Positions 1 through 8,767 of a DNA stretch of 64,000 nucleotides are shown piece by piece. Made by a program: the position numbers and the translations under genes. Position 1 is the stretch's first letter. Every line of letters begins with the position of its first letter. Origin of the DNA: Robertmurraya korlensis NBRC 107688 (lineage in GTDB: Bacteria > Bacillota > Bacilli > Bacillales > Cytobacillaceae); NCBI RefSeq assembly GCF_001591645.1, contig NZ_BCVH01000002.1, positions 265,224 through 329,223 on the forward strand, written 5' to 3'. The notes beneath the pieces were generated by a model. That model did no database searches. It was given only the letters and a program-made list of their open reading frames with translations, and was not told where the DNA came from.

Positions 1-833
1 AAACCTAACTCTTTAAATAACTGGACAACCTTCTCACGGTCAAACTCGTCATATTCGAATTCATCAAGCTGTACCGTTACTGGGGCTTCTCTTGTAATTG
101 TCGCAAGCTCTTTACTCATGATTGCTTGGTCCTTGAATTCCTCAAGCTTCTCTTTCAGTTTTTTCCCACTCACTTGATCAATCGACTCAAGCAGTTTTTC
201 AAGCGTTTCAAACTCTGCAAGTAGCTTGATGGCTGTTTTCTCTCCAACTCCTGGAACGCCAGGAATATTATCAGAAGTGTCTCCCATCAACCCTTTCATA
301 TCGATGATTTGCTCTGGTCTTAAACCATATTTTTCTTTGATATGCTCTGGGGTATATTCCTCAATTTCAGTAATCCCTTTTTTCGTGATGGCAACCGTTG
401 TTTTTTCAGAGCTTAATTGAGTTAAATCCTTATCTCCAGAAATGACCTTTACTTCATACCCATCTTCTTCCGCTTTCTTCGACAAGGTACCTATAATATC
501 ATCCGCTTCATAGTTTTCCAGCTCATACCTTTTGATTCGGTAGGCGTCCAAAACTTCTCGAATAAATGGAAATTGTTCGGATAACTCAGATGGCGTCTTT
601 TGACGTCCTCCCTTATACTCACTAAATGTCTTATGACGGAAGGTTGTTTTCCCCGCATCAAACGCAACCATAATATGTGTCGGCTTCTCATCCTCTAGTA
701 TCCGCAAGAGCATCATGGTAAATCCATAAACGGCATTCGTATGAACACCTTTATCATTGTTTAGCAATGGCAAAGCAAAAAACGCCCGGTAGGCAATACT
801 ATTTCCATCAATTAATACGAGTTTCTTTTTCAA
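1..833 (-). CDS. polA: DNA polymerase I, N-terminal part (runs off left edge)
   Basis: The first 277 codons of DNA polymerase I, covering the 5'-3' exonuclease domain that removes RNA primers and flaps in Okazaki-fragment maturation and repair. The start is TTG at 833, preceded by AGGGAGG about 8 bases upstream, giving MKKKLVLIDGNSIAYRAFF, the usual Bacillus PolA N-terminus. Metal-binding acidic motifs are visible: DGNS near residue 9, FDAGKTTFRH, YEADD, and the SGDKD and GLMGDTSDNIPGVPGVGEK segments (helix-hairpin-helix). The polymerase domain lies outside the window. It sits downstream of hflC but a terminator separates them. Confidence 0.95.
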   Translation of the reverse strand, partial: MKKKLVLIDGNSIAYRAFFALPLLNNDKGVHTNAVYGFTMMLLRILEDEKPTHIMVAFDAGKTTFRHKTFSEYKGGRQKTPSELSEQFPFIREVLDAYRIKRYELENYEADDIIGTLSKKAEEDGYEVKVISGDKDLTQLSSEKTTVAITKKGITEIEEYTPEHIKEKYGLRPEQIIDMKGLMGDTSDNIPGVPGVGEKTAIKLLAEFETLEKLLESIDQVSGKKLKEKLEEFKDQAIMSKELATITREAPVTVQLDEFEYDEFDREKVVQLFKELG

Positions 834-883
834 AGGAAACCTCCCTTTCTAACTAAAGCTTGTCTTATGTAATATGTAAAAAA

Positions 884-939
884 GCCGTGTTTTCCTTCTT
901 TATTCTACCATGATGATGATAGTAAAGGAAAACACCGGC
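884..939 (-). terminator. Intrinsic terminator after hflC
   Basis: GCCGTGTTTTCCTT at 884-897 pairs with 925-939 (one bulged base). On the minus strand it is followed by a run of six T. It ends the hflK-hflC transcript and leaves only about 50 bases for a polA promoter. Confidence 0.8.
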
Positions 940-946
940 CTCATAT

Positions 947-1882
947 TTACTCCGTATATCCCATAAGCAAACGGGCATATGGTGAATCAGATGGTAGAAC
1001 GATAACTGTCTCACCGTTAATGGTCTTTTTATACGATTCTAATGTTCTAAATAATTGATAGAAGCTTGGGTCTTTAGAGAAAGCTTCATTATACACCTTT
1101 GCGGCTTGAGCTTCTCCCTCTGCACGAATCGTTTCAGCATCCGCTTGCGCCTTCGCTAGTGTTTCTTTTACCTGGCGATCAGTATCTGCTACGATAATAT
1201 TTTTCTCCGCATCGCCCTTGGATAAATACTCCTGTGCCTTTGATTCACGTTCTGAGATCATCCGAGTGAACACCGACTGTTCGTTTTCCTTTGGTAAATC
1301 TGTTCTTTTCATTCGAACATCTGTTACAACAATTCCATAATTATCTTTTGAAAGAAGTTCGTTAACCTTTTCTGTGATCTTATCATTTAAAGAGCCTCTA
1401 GTAGATGCCTCATCATTAATAATTTCATCGTAGTTTAACTTTCCTAGCTCTGATCGAACGACCGAGTAAATAAACTCCTCCATTCTACCTTCAGCATTTT
1501 CAACTGTTCTCGCATTTGAAATCATTTTTTTAGGATCTTCAATCTTCCAAACAGCATAGTTATCAATTAACATACGCTTCTTATCCTTTGTATTGATTTC
1601 AGCTTCATTTACATCATAGGTCATTTGATATTTTGGTAGAGTTGACACACTTTGAACGAACGGAACTTTATAGCTTAGCCCTGGTGAACTCTCAATTCGA
1701 ACAACTTCTCCAAATTGCCGAACAACACGGAACTCGCCTTCCTTGACGATAAATAAATTGGTTAGAGCTATCCCAATTAAAAGGATGATTAACAGAACAA
1801 TCAATCCGAACTTTGTATAATTTCGCCATTTAAAACCATCTCCAGAACGTTCCTTCATATCTATTACATTTCCATCATTCAT
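947..1882 (-). CDS. hflC: HflC, SPFH-family regulator of FtsH protease
   Basis: Membrane-anchored SPFH/band-7 protein. In E. coli HflK and HflC form a large cage around the FtsH protease and modulate membrane-protein turnover; the role in Bacillaceae is inferred. One transmembrane helix (about residues 22-44) is followed by the SPFH domain (about 47-200) and an Ala/Glu-rich coiled coil. The ATG at 1882 is chosen over an in-frame GTG at 1891 because AGGGGAG lies about 8 bases upstream of the ATG; the protein is then 311 residues. It overlaps the hflK stop by 8 bases, so the two are translationally coupled. Confidence 0.85.
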   Translation of the reverse strand: MNDGNVIDMKERSGDGFKWRNYTKFGLIVLLIILLIGIALTNLFIVKEGEFRVVRQFGEVVRIESSPGLSYKVPFVQSVSTLPKYQMTYDVNEAEINTKDKKRMLIDNYAVWKIEDPKKMISNARTVENAEGRMEEFIYSVVRSELGKLNYDEIINDEASTRGSLNDKITEKVNELLSKDNYGIVVTDVRMKRTDLPKENEQSVFTRMISERESKAQEYLSKGDAEKNIIVADTDRQVKETLAKAQADAETIRAEGEAQAAKVYNEAFSKDPSFYQLFRTLESYKKTINGETVIVLPSDSPYARLLMGYTE

Positions 1883-2840
1883 TCGTTCCACTCCCCTCTT
1901 TCACGGTCTTCGTTTCTTCTTTCTCAAGAGGTCTAATAGGGAAATACTTTAATGTGTCTCCATTATCATTCATGATATAAATTTCTGATCCAGGTAACAC
2001 TTCCTCTAGGGTCTCTAACACTAGTCTTTGTCTTGTTACTTCAGGATTATTTTTGTATTCATCATACAACTTGTTGAATACTGCTACATCCCCTCTAGCA
2101 ATCTCAATTCTTGCTGATTGGTCCCCCTGGGCTCTAGAAATAAGGGCCGCCTTTTCCCCTTCTGCTTCATTGATTTTCTGATTTTGGTACTTCTTTGCCT
2201 CGTTAATTTTTGTATTCATCGTTTCACGAGCATCCGTTACATTGGTAAATGCCTTTCGTACTTCCTCATTTGGTAGCTCCACATCCTGTAGCTTTACTGC
2301 CATGATAGTAATTCCAATATCATATTTATCCATTAACGATGACAGCAGGTCTCTGACACTTGCTTCTATTTCTGCCTTACCAGAAGTAAGGGCATCATCA
2401 ATTTTGGAGCTTCCTATAATACTACGAAGAGATGCTGAAGTTGCATCACGAAGAATTTCTTCTGGACTATCCGCATTATATAAGTATTTTGATGGAGTCG
2501 TAATCTTCCATTGAACAACAAGGTCTGCTAGAACGATGTTTTCATCTCCGGTAATCATTTTTGTTTCATTGTCGAACTCAACAATTTCTCCATCTTTTTC
2601 TTTATATCCAAACTGTAAGCTAAACGTTTCCTTTGAAAGCTTTTCTACACTTTGAATCGGCCACGGCATTTTAAAATGCAAACCAGGTTCTGTTATTCCC
2701 TCTTCTACCTTCCCAAATGTTAATATGACAGCCTGCTCTGATTCATCTACTGTATACCAAGTCGTAAATACAACAAAACTTAATACTATAATTAAAAGTA
2801 TTAGACCTACTAGTGAATAAATTCTTTTTAAACTAAGCAA
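1875..2840 (-). CDS. hflK: HflK, SPFH-family partner of HflC
   Basis: Partner of HflC in the presumed FtsH-regulating membrane complex. A single helix near the N-terminus (YSLVGLILLIIVLSFVVF) precedes the SPFH domain and a coiled coil. The start is likely TTG at 2840, with AGAGGTG six bases upstream; GTG at 2843 is the alternative. An ATG at 2999 is in frame, but that reading would run through the phoR terminator. It lacks the Gly-rich N-terminal extension of E. coli HflK. A weak promoter (TTGAAA-N17-CGTATA, about 2868-2910) may lie just after that terminator. Confidence 0.83.
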   Translation of the reverse strand: MLSLKRIYSLVGLILLIIVLSFVVFTTWYTVDESEQAVILTFGKVEEGITEPGLHFKMPWPIQSVEKLSKETFSLQFGYKEKDGEIVEFDNETKMITGDENIVLADLVVQWKITTPSKYLYNADSPEEILRDATSASLRSIIGSSKIDDALTSGKAEIEASVRDLLSSLMDKYDIGITIMAVKLQDVELPNEEVRKAFTNVTDARETMNTKINEAKKYQNQKINEAEGEKAALISRAQGDQSARIEIARGDVAVFNKLYDEYKNNPEVTRQRLVLETLEEVLPGSEIYIMNDNGDTLKYFPIRPLEKEETKTVKEGSGTNE

Positions 2841-2916
2841 CACCTTCACCTCTTTCTTTTTAATAAGAACCGTCAATTGATATACGAATGTACATGAAAA
2901 AAGTTTCAATAAAAAA

Positions 2917-2951
2917 GAAAAGGTGAAAGCGGGGTTAGCTTTCACCTTTTC
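2917..2951 (-). terminator. Intrinsic terminator after phoR
   Basis: A perfect 14-bp stem (2917-2930 with 2938-2951), loop GGGGTTA, followed on the minus strand by TTTTTTATTG. It separates phoPR from hflKC. Confidence 0.92.
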
Positions 2952-3062
2952 TTTAGGTCCTTGGATGAAGGGGTTTTCCCTTATGATATTACAGAACATT
3001 TATTAAGGAAAAATGTAGCAAATGTAAATGTACTGTAAAACTTGTATCCAGGTACCCATTAG

Positions 3063-4832
3063 TTACTTAGGAATTTCTTTTAATAATTCAATGATAAACG
3101 TTGTACCTCTTCCAACTTTACTTTCTACTCGGATGTTCCCTTTATGTGCCTCAATCAAATGCTTTACAATAGCTAAACCAAGACCCGTTCCACCAGAGTT
3201 TCTACTTCTCGCACGATCCACCCGATAAAAGCGTTCAAATATTCGCGGAATTTCCTTTCGCTCGATTCCAATACCCGTGTCTACCACGTTGATTCTTATC
3301 TTGCTGGTCCTCTCACGAACTTCCACCCTTACCAAACCACCCTCTGGAGTGTAAGAAATCGCATTTGTTATTAAATTAATGAACACCTGTTTTAATCTGT
3401 ATACGTCACCTTCGATATAGATTCCATCATCTTCGGCTTCAAACTGAAGGTCAATATTCTTTTCACTAGCCTTACCTGCTAATATTGGGAGTACCTCATT
3501 TAGCACATCAACAATATTTATTTTTTGAATAGAGAGCTGAAAACCTTGCTTTTCCATTTTAGACAGATCTAATAAATCTTGTATTAATGTTTGAAGACGA
3601 TCGCTTTCCTTCAGGATTATATTTAGAAATGCCTCTAACGTTTGCTTGTCCTCCATCGCACCATCCAGCAGAGTCTCTGAAAACCCCTTAATTGAAGTAA
3701 TAGGTGTCTTTAGCTCATGCGATACATTTGCAACGAAATCCTTACGCATTTGTTCCAGCTTCTTAATCTCGGTAATATCATGGAATACTAATAATATCCC
3801 TTTCCAAACATCATTCAGCCCAATGATTGGGACCCCATAGACTTCAAAGTGTCTTCTTTCAATTCCGACAGGTACAATCAGTTGTTTTCTAATTTTCTGC
3901 TCAGTCATAAAAATTTCTTCTATCAGATCACAGATATCTTTTTGATCAATCACTTCGTAGTATAGCTTATCTAAATACTCATTTGATTCAACTTTAAAAA
4001 TTTCTTTATACGTACGATTGACCAAATTAATATAGCCTCGGCTGTCAATTAAAATAAGTCCACTTCCCATATTCTCAATCAACGTTCCTAAGCGATCCTG
4101 TTGAATTTCCTTTGACTTCATAAGCTCCTGTAAGTTTCTGGCCAAAACATTAATTGAGCTACTTAGCATCCCTGTTTCATCAGCATGATCCTCATACGTT
4201 CTTGCACGATAATTCCCTTTAGCAAGCTCGATAGCCACATTTGTAGCAGATTCTATCGGCTTTGTATACATGGTCGTGATTTTATAACCCAATAAAATAA
4301 TGACAAATAGAGCGATCCCAAGTGAAACCGTTAATATCCACCATATCTGTTCATAGGCCTTTTTAATCTCGGTTAATTTCGTACTTAATACAATGATGCC
4401 TTCAACTTCACCATTAACCTCTATACGATCCCAATAGTAGTGGAGATTATACCCTCCACCTACTTCAATAGTTTCATCGTCTTTTTCTAAATAATTATCG
4501 AAGATAGACTTGAGTACACTTTCATGCCTTTTATTACTCGTATTCTCAAGTGCGCCACTATCATAAACGACATTCCCCGTTTTATCTAGTATTGTAATTC
4601 GCGAGCTTAGCATATCAGTAAAATTGCTAATCTTATCTGTAGAGATATGACCTATGCCGTTAGTATCTTCAATATAAGTAGAGACTAGTTTTGTTTCCTG
4701 CTTCATTCTTCCATCAAAGGAATCAATATAATATCCTTTAAATAATTGTCCTAACAAAAGGCCTAATCCAATAAGAACAATGAAAATAAGCATAATTAGG
4801 GCAAACAAAAGTCTCGTTCGAAATTTGATCAT
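3063..4832 (-). CDS. phoR: Phosphate-starvation sensor histidine kinase PhoR
   Basis: Membrane sensor kinase that phosphorylates PhoP when phosphate is scarce. Order: TM helix (about 8-30), extracytoplasmic domain, TM helix (about 165-185), HAMP linker, PAS domain (about 245-355), HisKA with SHELKTP (phospho-acceptor His372), then HATPase with N box (NLITNAISYTP), DTGIG and GGTGLGL. At 589 residues it is normal for the family. Its ATG overlaps the phoP stop (ATGA), as expected for a coupled two-component operon. Confidence 0.96.
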   Translation of the reverse strand: MIKFRTRLLFALIMLIFIVLIGLGLLLGQLFKGYYIDSFDGRMKQETKLVSTYIEDTNGIGHISTDKISNFTDMLSSRITILDKTGNVVYDSGALENTSNKRHESVLKSIFDNYLEKDDETIEVGGGYNLHYYWDRIEVNGEVEGIIVLSTKLTEIKKAYEQIWWILTVSLGIALFVIILLGYKITTMYTKPIESATNVAIELAKGNYRARTYEDHADETGMLSSSINVLARNLQELMKSKEIQQDRLGTLIENMGSGLILIDSRGYINLVNRTYKEIFKVESNEYLDKLYYEVIDQKDICDLIEEIFMTEQKIRKQLIVPVGIERRHFEVYGVPIIGLNDVWKGILLVFHDITEIKKLEQMRKDFVANVSHELKTPITSIKGFSETLLDGAMEDKQTLEAFLNIILKESDRLQTLIQDLLDLSKMEKQGFQLSIQKINIVDVLNEVLPILAGKASEKNIDLQFEAEDDGIYIEGDVYRLKQVFINLITNAISYTPEGGLVRVEVRERTSKIRINVVDTGIGIERKEIPRIFERFYRVDRARSRNSGGTGLGLAIVKHLIEAHKGNIRVESKVGRGTTFIIELLKEIPK

Positions 4833-5545
4833 TCTCCCTTAGGCTCCTCCATCTTATAGCCCAAGCCTCGAATCGTTTTTATATAGACCGGTTTTTTCGT
4901 ATTATGTTCAATCTTCTCTCTTAAATGACTAATGTGAACATCAACGATTCGCGTGTCTCCTGCAAAATCATAGTTCCATACCGCACTAAGTAGCTGATCT
5001 CTTGTAAGAACTCTTCCTTTATGTTTCGCTAAATAGAGTAATAATTCGAATTCCTTTGGAGTAAGTTCAAGTAGTACCTCTCCGGAATACGCCTCATACT
5101 GCTCAGGGTAAATTTTCAGTTCAGCCACCTGAAGCAAATCTTTATCCTCTTCTTGGACTGCTACTGCTTCTGGTTGCACTTGGGTTCTTCTAAGAATTGC
5201 TTTGACTCTAGCTACGACTTCTCTTGGACTAAACGGCTTTGTCATATAATCATCCGCACCCAGTTCAAGCCCAAGGACTTTATCAAACTCATCGTCTTTT
5301 GCAGTCAACATAAGAATAGGAGTTAAGACTTTTTGTTGACGAAGCTGCTTACAAACCTCAATCCCATCAAGCTTCGGAAGCATCAAATCCAAAATGATCA
5401 AATCTAGCTCCTGTTCCATAGCTATATTTCGTCCTTCTTCCCCATCCGAGGCAGTTAAAACCTCATATCCAGCCTGTTGTAAATTGTACTGCAGGAGCGT
5501 TACAATTGACTGCTCATCATCGACTACAAGCACTCTTTTTTCCAT
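4829..5545 (-). CDS. phoP: Phosphate regulon response regulator PhoP
   Basis: OmpR/PhoB-type transcription factor that controls the phosphate-starvation regulon. The receiver domain (about 1-120) has acidic residues D9/D10, phospho-acceptor D53 and the Lys of MTKPF; the winged-helix DNA-binding domain (about 140-235) carries ELTPKEFELLLYLA and TIRGLGYK. ATG at 5545 is preceded by GGAGG seven bases upstream, preferred over a longer reading from 5563; the protein is 238 residues. First gene of phoPR. Confidence 0.96.
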   Translation of the reverse strand: MEKRVLVVDDEQSIVTLLQYNLQQAGYEVLTASDGEEGRNIAMEQELDLIILDLMLPKLDGIEVCKQLRQQKVLTPILMLTAKDDEFDKVLGLELGADDYMTKPFSPREVVARVKAILRRTQVQPEAVAVQEEDKDLLQVAELKIYPEQYEAYSGEVLLELTPKEFELLLYLAKHKGRVLTRDQLLSAVWNYDFAGDTRIVDVHISHLREKIEHNTKKPVYIKTIRGLGYKMEEPKGE

Positions 5546-5586
5546 AAAAGCCTCCACATTCACTTATTACCCCATCATCCACATCC

Positions 5587-5615
5587 ATTATAATACATAT
5601 TCATTTAATAAAGAT
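5587..5615 (-). promoter_or_regulatory. Likely phoPR promoter
   Basis: A TATAAT box (complement of 5587-5592) lies 42 bases upstream of the phoP ATG, with only a poor -35 (ATCTTT, 5610-5615) at 17-base spacing. A weak -35 fits an activator-dependent promoter; phoPR of B. subtilis is autoactivated. Confidence 0.5.
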
Positions 5616-5631
5616 AACAAAAAATTCATAA

Positions 5632-5660
5632 AAAAGAGACGCACTCCTTAAAAGCACGTC
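5632..5660 (-). terminator. Weak intrinsic terminator after the MaoC-like gene
   Basis: A 7-bp stem (5638-5644 with 5654-5660) containing two G-U pairs, followed on the minus strand by TCTCTTTTTT. Confidence 0.5.
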
Positions 5661-5669
5661 CATTATTAG

Positions 5670-6146
5670 TTAAAAGTTTTCCAAAGCATTACCATCTAAT
5701 GCCTCTAATTGATGAGGAGGACAAACTAAAAGCAGCCCCTTTAAAACTTGTTCTCCCTCTTCATTTTTGCCTTCAACTGTAATTTCAATTGTATGATTGC
5801 TCATGCTTACTTCGGACACTTCAAACATGAATTCAATCATTTCATAGTGATATATTGGTTTGCTATATTCAATCTCCTGCTTTAGGATATGACTCCCTGG
5901 TCCAGGCAAATATTTAGATACTGCAGAAGTAACAATTCCAGTTAACATAATACTTGGCACCAGTGGCTTCTTAAAGGGAGTTTGCGAAGCATAGTCATGC
6001 TGAATATACAACGGATTCGCATCATTCGTTAGTCCAAGATACAGTAGTAAGTCCTTATCCTCAATCTTTTCTGTCAGGGAAAGTTTTTCTCCTTTAGAAA
6101 TTTCATTAATTCTCCGACCCAATTTTCTCTTTTTACCTAACAACAT
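5670..6146 (-). CDS. MaoC-like hotdog-fold dehydratase family protein
   Basis: 158-residue protein resembling the MaoC/(R)-specific enoyl-CoA hydratase fold: DANPLYIQHDYA and the central hydrophobic LVPSIMLTGIVTSAVSKYLPG correspond to the hydratase helix region, where family members usually have Asp and His. Here DANPLYIQ-HDYA keeps the Asp and a His is less clearly placed, so activity is uncertain. ATG at 6146 has GGAGGT nine bases upstream; a longer in-frame reading starts inside the mdh terminator. It has its own promoter and lies between mdh and phoP. Confidence 0.75.
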   Translation of the reverse strand: MLLGKKRKLGRRINEISKGEKLSLTEKIEDKDLLLYLGLTNDANPLYIQHDYASQTPFKKPLVPSIMLTGIVTSAVSKYLPGPGSHILKQEIEYSKPIYHYEMIEFMFEVSEVSMSNHTIEITVEGKNEEGEQVLKGLLLVCPPHQLEALDGNALENF

Positions 6147-6200
6147 GGTGACGATACCTCCAATAAACGAAATCGTTCTCAGATCGAATCTAATGCATCT

Positions 6201-6229
6201 ATTATAACAAAAGTATAGAGGTACAAAAA
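6201..6229 (-). promoter_or_regulatory. Promoter for the MaoC-like gene
   Basis: TATAAT (complement of 6201-6206) with TTTTTG (6224-6229) 17 bases upstream. The -35 falls in the T-tract of the mdh terminator. Confidence 0.55.
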
Positions 6230-6253
6230 ATTCGGGGAAAAGAACCCCGAATT
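6229..6253 (-). terminator. Intrinsic terminator after mdh
   Basis: AATTCGGGG (6229-6237) pairs with CCCCGAATT (6245-6253), followed on the minus strand by TTTTTTG. It ends the citZ-icd-mdh transcript. Confidence 0.9.
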
Positions 6254-6263
6254 TCATTTTTTA

Positions 6264-7202
6264 TTAAACTAAAACATCCATTACATTTCTTACAGCAGCT
6301 GCTGATTTATCTAAATCATTCTTTTCCTCATCTGTTAGCTCTAGCTCAATTACTTGTTCTATTCCATTAGCTCCTAGGATGGTTGGTACTCCCAAGTAGA
6401 TCCCTTTGTATCCGTACTCTCCCTCAAGATAGGCAATGGATGGAAGGACGCGACGCTGATCTTTTAAGATTGCCTCACACATTTCTACTAGAGATGCTGC
6501 AGGTGCATAGTAAGCACTTCCATTTCCCAGCAGGTTCACAATCTCTCCTCCACCTTTTCTTGTACGCTCAACAATTGCCTCTAATCGGTCCTTTGGAATT
6601 AAAGTCTCCAGTGGAATTCCACCAGCGTAAGAGTAACGAACAAGCGGAACCATATCATCACCATGTCCACCTAGTACAAAGCCAGTGATATCTTTAACTG
6701 ACAAGTTTAACTCTTGCGCTACAAATGTACGGAATCGTGCCGTATCTAATACACCTGATTGGCCAATGACGCGATTTTTGGGGAAGCCAGTTTCTTTAAA
6801 AACTGTGTAAGTCATCGCATCTACTGGGTTTGTTAGAACGATAATCGTACAATTCGGTGAATACTTAGCTATTTCAGACGCAACTGATTTCATAACCTTT
6901 TGGTTTGTTTGAACAAGATCATCCCGACTCATTCCTGGCTTTCTGGCAATGCCAGCTGTAATTACAACAATATCAGAATCCTTCGTATCTGCATAATTCG
7001 CAGTACCAGTAATATTTGCATCAAACCCTAGAACAGGACTTGCTTCAAGCATATCCAAAGCCTTTCCCTTTGTTGGATTCTCCATTTGCGGAATATCTAG
7101 CAAAACAACATCTCCAAGTTCCTTCTGAGCAAGTAAAAAAGCTGTTGTAGCTCCAGTAAAGCCCCCACCAATTACAGAAATCTTCTTACGTTTCATTGAC
7201 AT
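6264..7202 (-). CDS. mdh: Malate dehydrogenase
   Basis: NAD-dependent oxidation of malate to oxaloacetate in the TCA cycle; LDH-like family, 312 residues. Rossmann motif [10 protein letters not shown] (about 12-21), active-site loop arginines in [12 protein letters not shown] (R87, R93) and catalytic His180 in [10 protein letters not shown] are visible. ATG at 7202 has a GGGGG-containing ribosome site eight bases upstream. It is the last gene of citZ-icd-mdh, 110 bases after icd; the gap carries a strong hairpin. Confidence 0.97.
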   Translation of the reverse strand: MSMKRKKISVIGGGFTGATTAFLLAQKELGDVVLLDIPQMENPTKGKALDMLEASPVLGFDANITGTANYADTKDSDIVVITAGIARKPGMSRDDLVQTNQKVMKSVASEIAKYSPNCTIIVLTNPVDAMTYTVFKETGFPKNRVIGQSGVLDTARFRTFVAQELNLSVKDITGFVLGGHGDDMVPLVRYSYAGGIPLETLIPKDRLEAIVERTRKGGGEIVNLLGNGSAYYAPAASLVEMCEAILKDQRRVLPSIAYLEGEYGYKGIYLGVPTILGANGIEQVIELELTDEEKNDLDKSAAAVRNVMDVLV

Positions 7203-7275
7203 AACCTTTTCCCCCTACATTTTAAAAGTTATTGCCCTTTTCGTCATCTTAAAATAACAACTAAGTATCTTAATT

Positions 7276-7304
7276 AAAGGCTGTTCTAAAATAGAACAGC
7301 CTTT
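7276..7304. repeat. Intercistronic hairpin between icd and mdh
   Basis: A perfect 13-bp inverted repeat (AAAGGCTGTTCTA, 7276-7288, with 7292-7304) and a 3-base loop. On the minus strand the T-run precedes the stem rather than following it, so it does not look like an ordinary terminator. A role in mRNA stability or partial attenuation is inferred. Confidence 0.75.
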
Positions 7305-7312
7305 ATAAAAAA

Positions 7313-8581
7313 TTAATCCATGTTCTTAATAAGTACATCTCCAAATTCAGAGCACTTTACTTCTGTTGCTCCGTCCATTAAACGAGCAAAGTCGTAAGTA
7401 ACCACTTTAGACGCAATTGACTTCTCCATAGAATCAATGATCAGTTTCGCTGCTTCATTCCAGCCAAGATGTTCAAGCATTAACACACCAGAAAGAATGA
7501 CGGATGAAGGATTTACTTTATCTAATCCTGCGTACTTTGGTGCTGTACCATGTGTAGCCTCAAAGATAGCATGGCCTGTTACGTAGTTGATGTTTGCTCC
7601 AGGAGCAATTCCAATCCCACCCACTTGTGCAGCAAGCGCATCCGAAATATAGTCTCCGTTAAGATTCATCGTTGCAACTACATCAAACTCACGTGGACGA
7701 GTTAGAATCTGTTGAAGGAAGATATCTGCAATGGCATCCTTCACAATGATTTTCCCTTGAGCTTCCGCATCAGCTTGAGCTTGGTTAGCCGCTTCAGTGC
7801 CCTTTTCATCTTTAATACGATCATACTGTGCCCATGTAAACACTTTATCACCGTATTCTCTCTCAACAAGCTCATAACCCCAGTTCTTAAACGCACCTTC
7901 AGTAAATTTCATGATATTCCCTTTATGAACAAGAGTTAGAGATTTACGTCCCTCTTTAATAGCATACTCAATTGCAGCACGAACTAGACGAGCAGTTCCT
8001 TCTTCAGAAACTGGCTTGATACCAAGTCCTGATGTTTCTGGGAAGCGGATCTTATTTACGCCCATTTCATTTTGAAGGAAAGAGATAAGCTTTTTCACTT
8101 CATCCGAACCTTTGGCATACTCAATGCCAGCGTAAATGTCTTCTGTATTTTCACGGAAGATTACCATATCCGTATCTTGTGGACGTTTAACTGGCGAAGG
8201 AACTCCTTCAAACCAGCGAACTGGACGTAAGCATACATATAAATCAAGTTCTTGGCGAAGAGCAACATTCAATGAACGAATTCCGCCACCAATTGGAGTT
8301 GTTAAAGGTCCTTTAATAGCAATCAAATATTCGTTGATCAATTCCAACGTTTCGTTTGGAAGCCATTCTCCTGTTTGATTGAATGCCTTTTCTCCTGCAA
8401 GTACTTCTTTCCATACAATCTTCTTTTCACCGTTATAAGCTTTTTCAACAGCAGCATCTAGCACCTTAGAAGCAGCAGCCCAAATATCAGGCCCAGTGCC
8501 GTCTCCTTCAATAAATGGTACTACTGGATGATTTGGTACATTTAAAACTCCATTAGTTACTGTAATTTTTTCACCTTGCAT
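7313..8581 (-). CDS. icd: Isocitrate dehydrogenase (NADP-dependent type)
   Basis: Converts isocitrate to 2-oxoglutarate and CO2 with reduction of NADP. 422 residues, typical of Bacillus Icd. Visible signatures: [10 protein letters not shown] at the N-terminus, the substrate-binding Ser/Arg segment [20 protein letters not shown], the conserved Tyr/Lys in [11 protein letters not shown] and [13 protein letters not shown], the metal-binding DAIADIF region and [18 protein letters not shown] at 8581 has GGAGGG upstream. Middle gene of the citZ operon. Confidence 0.97.
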   Translation of the reverse strand: MQGEKITVTNGVLNVPNHPVVPFIEGDGTGPDIWAAASKVLDAAVEKAYNGEKKIVWKEVLAGEKAFNQTGEWLPNETLELINEYLIAIKGPLTTPIGGGIRSLNVALRQELDLYVCLRPVRWFEGVPSPVKRPQDTDMVIFRENTEDIYAGIEYAKGSDEVKKLISFLQNEMGVNKIRFPETSGLGIKPVSEEGTARLVRAAIEYAIKEGRKSLTLVHKGNIMKFTEGAFKNWGYELVEREYGDKVFTWAQYDRIKDEKGTEAANQAQADAEAQGKIIVKDAIADIFLQQILTRPREFDVVATMNLNGDYISDALAAQVGGIGIAPGANINYVTGHAIFEATHGTAPKYAGLDKVNPSSVILSGVLMLEHLGWNEAAKLIIDSMEKSIASKVVTYDFARLMDGATEVKCSEFGDVLIKNMD

Positions 8582-8682
8582 ATTATAGTTCTCCCTCCAT
8601 TTTGTCTAACAAAGATATGCTCACTAAAGGTCCATCATTATGTATATAGATATTTTTCCATAGTGGGCAACATTAGAATCAA

Positions 8683-8708
8683 AGGTTAGAGCCAAATGCC
8701 TCTAACCT
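8683..8708 (-). repeat. Hairpin between citZ and icd
   Basis: A 9-bp inverted repeat (AGGTTAGAG 8683-8691 with 8700-8708), loop of 8, with only a short T-rich tail (TTTGATTCT) on the minus strand. It may be a partial terminator that lowers icd-mdh relative to citZ. Confidence 0.5.
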
Positions 8709-8767
8709 CCCTCTCTCTATTACAGCAATATTTTAACTAAAAGTAAAATGCTGTATCCTATTTAATT

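Noticed and set aside
2841..2999. Longer hflK N-terminus starting at 2999
   Set aside because: It passes through the perfect terminator of phoR and lacks a ribosome site; the 2840 start has one.
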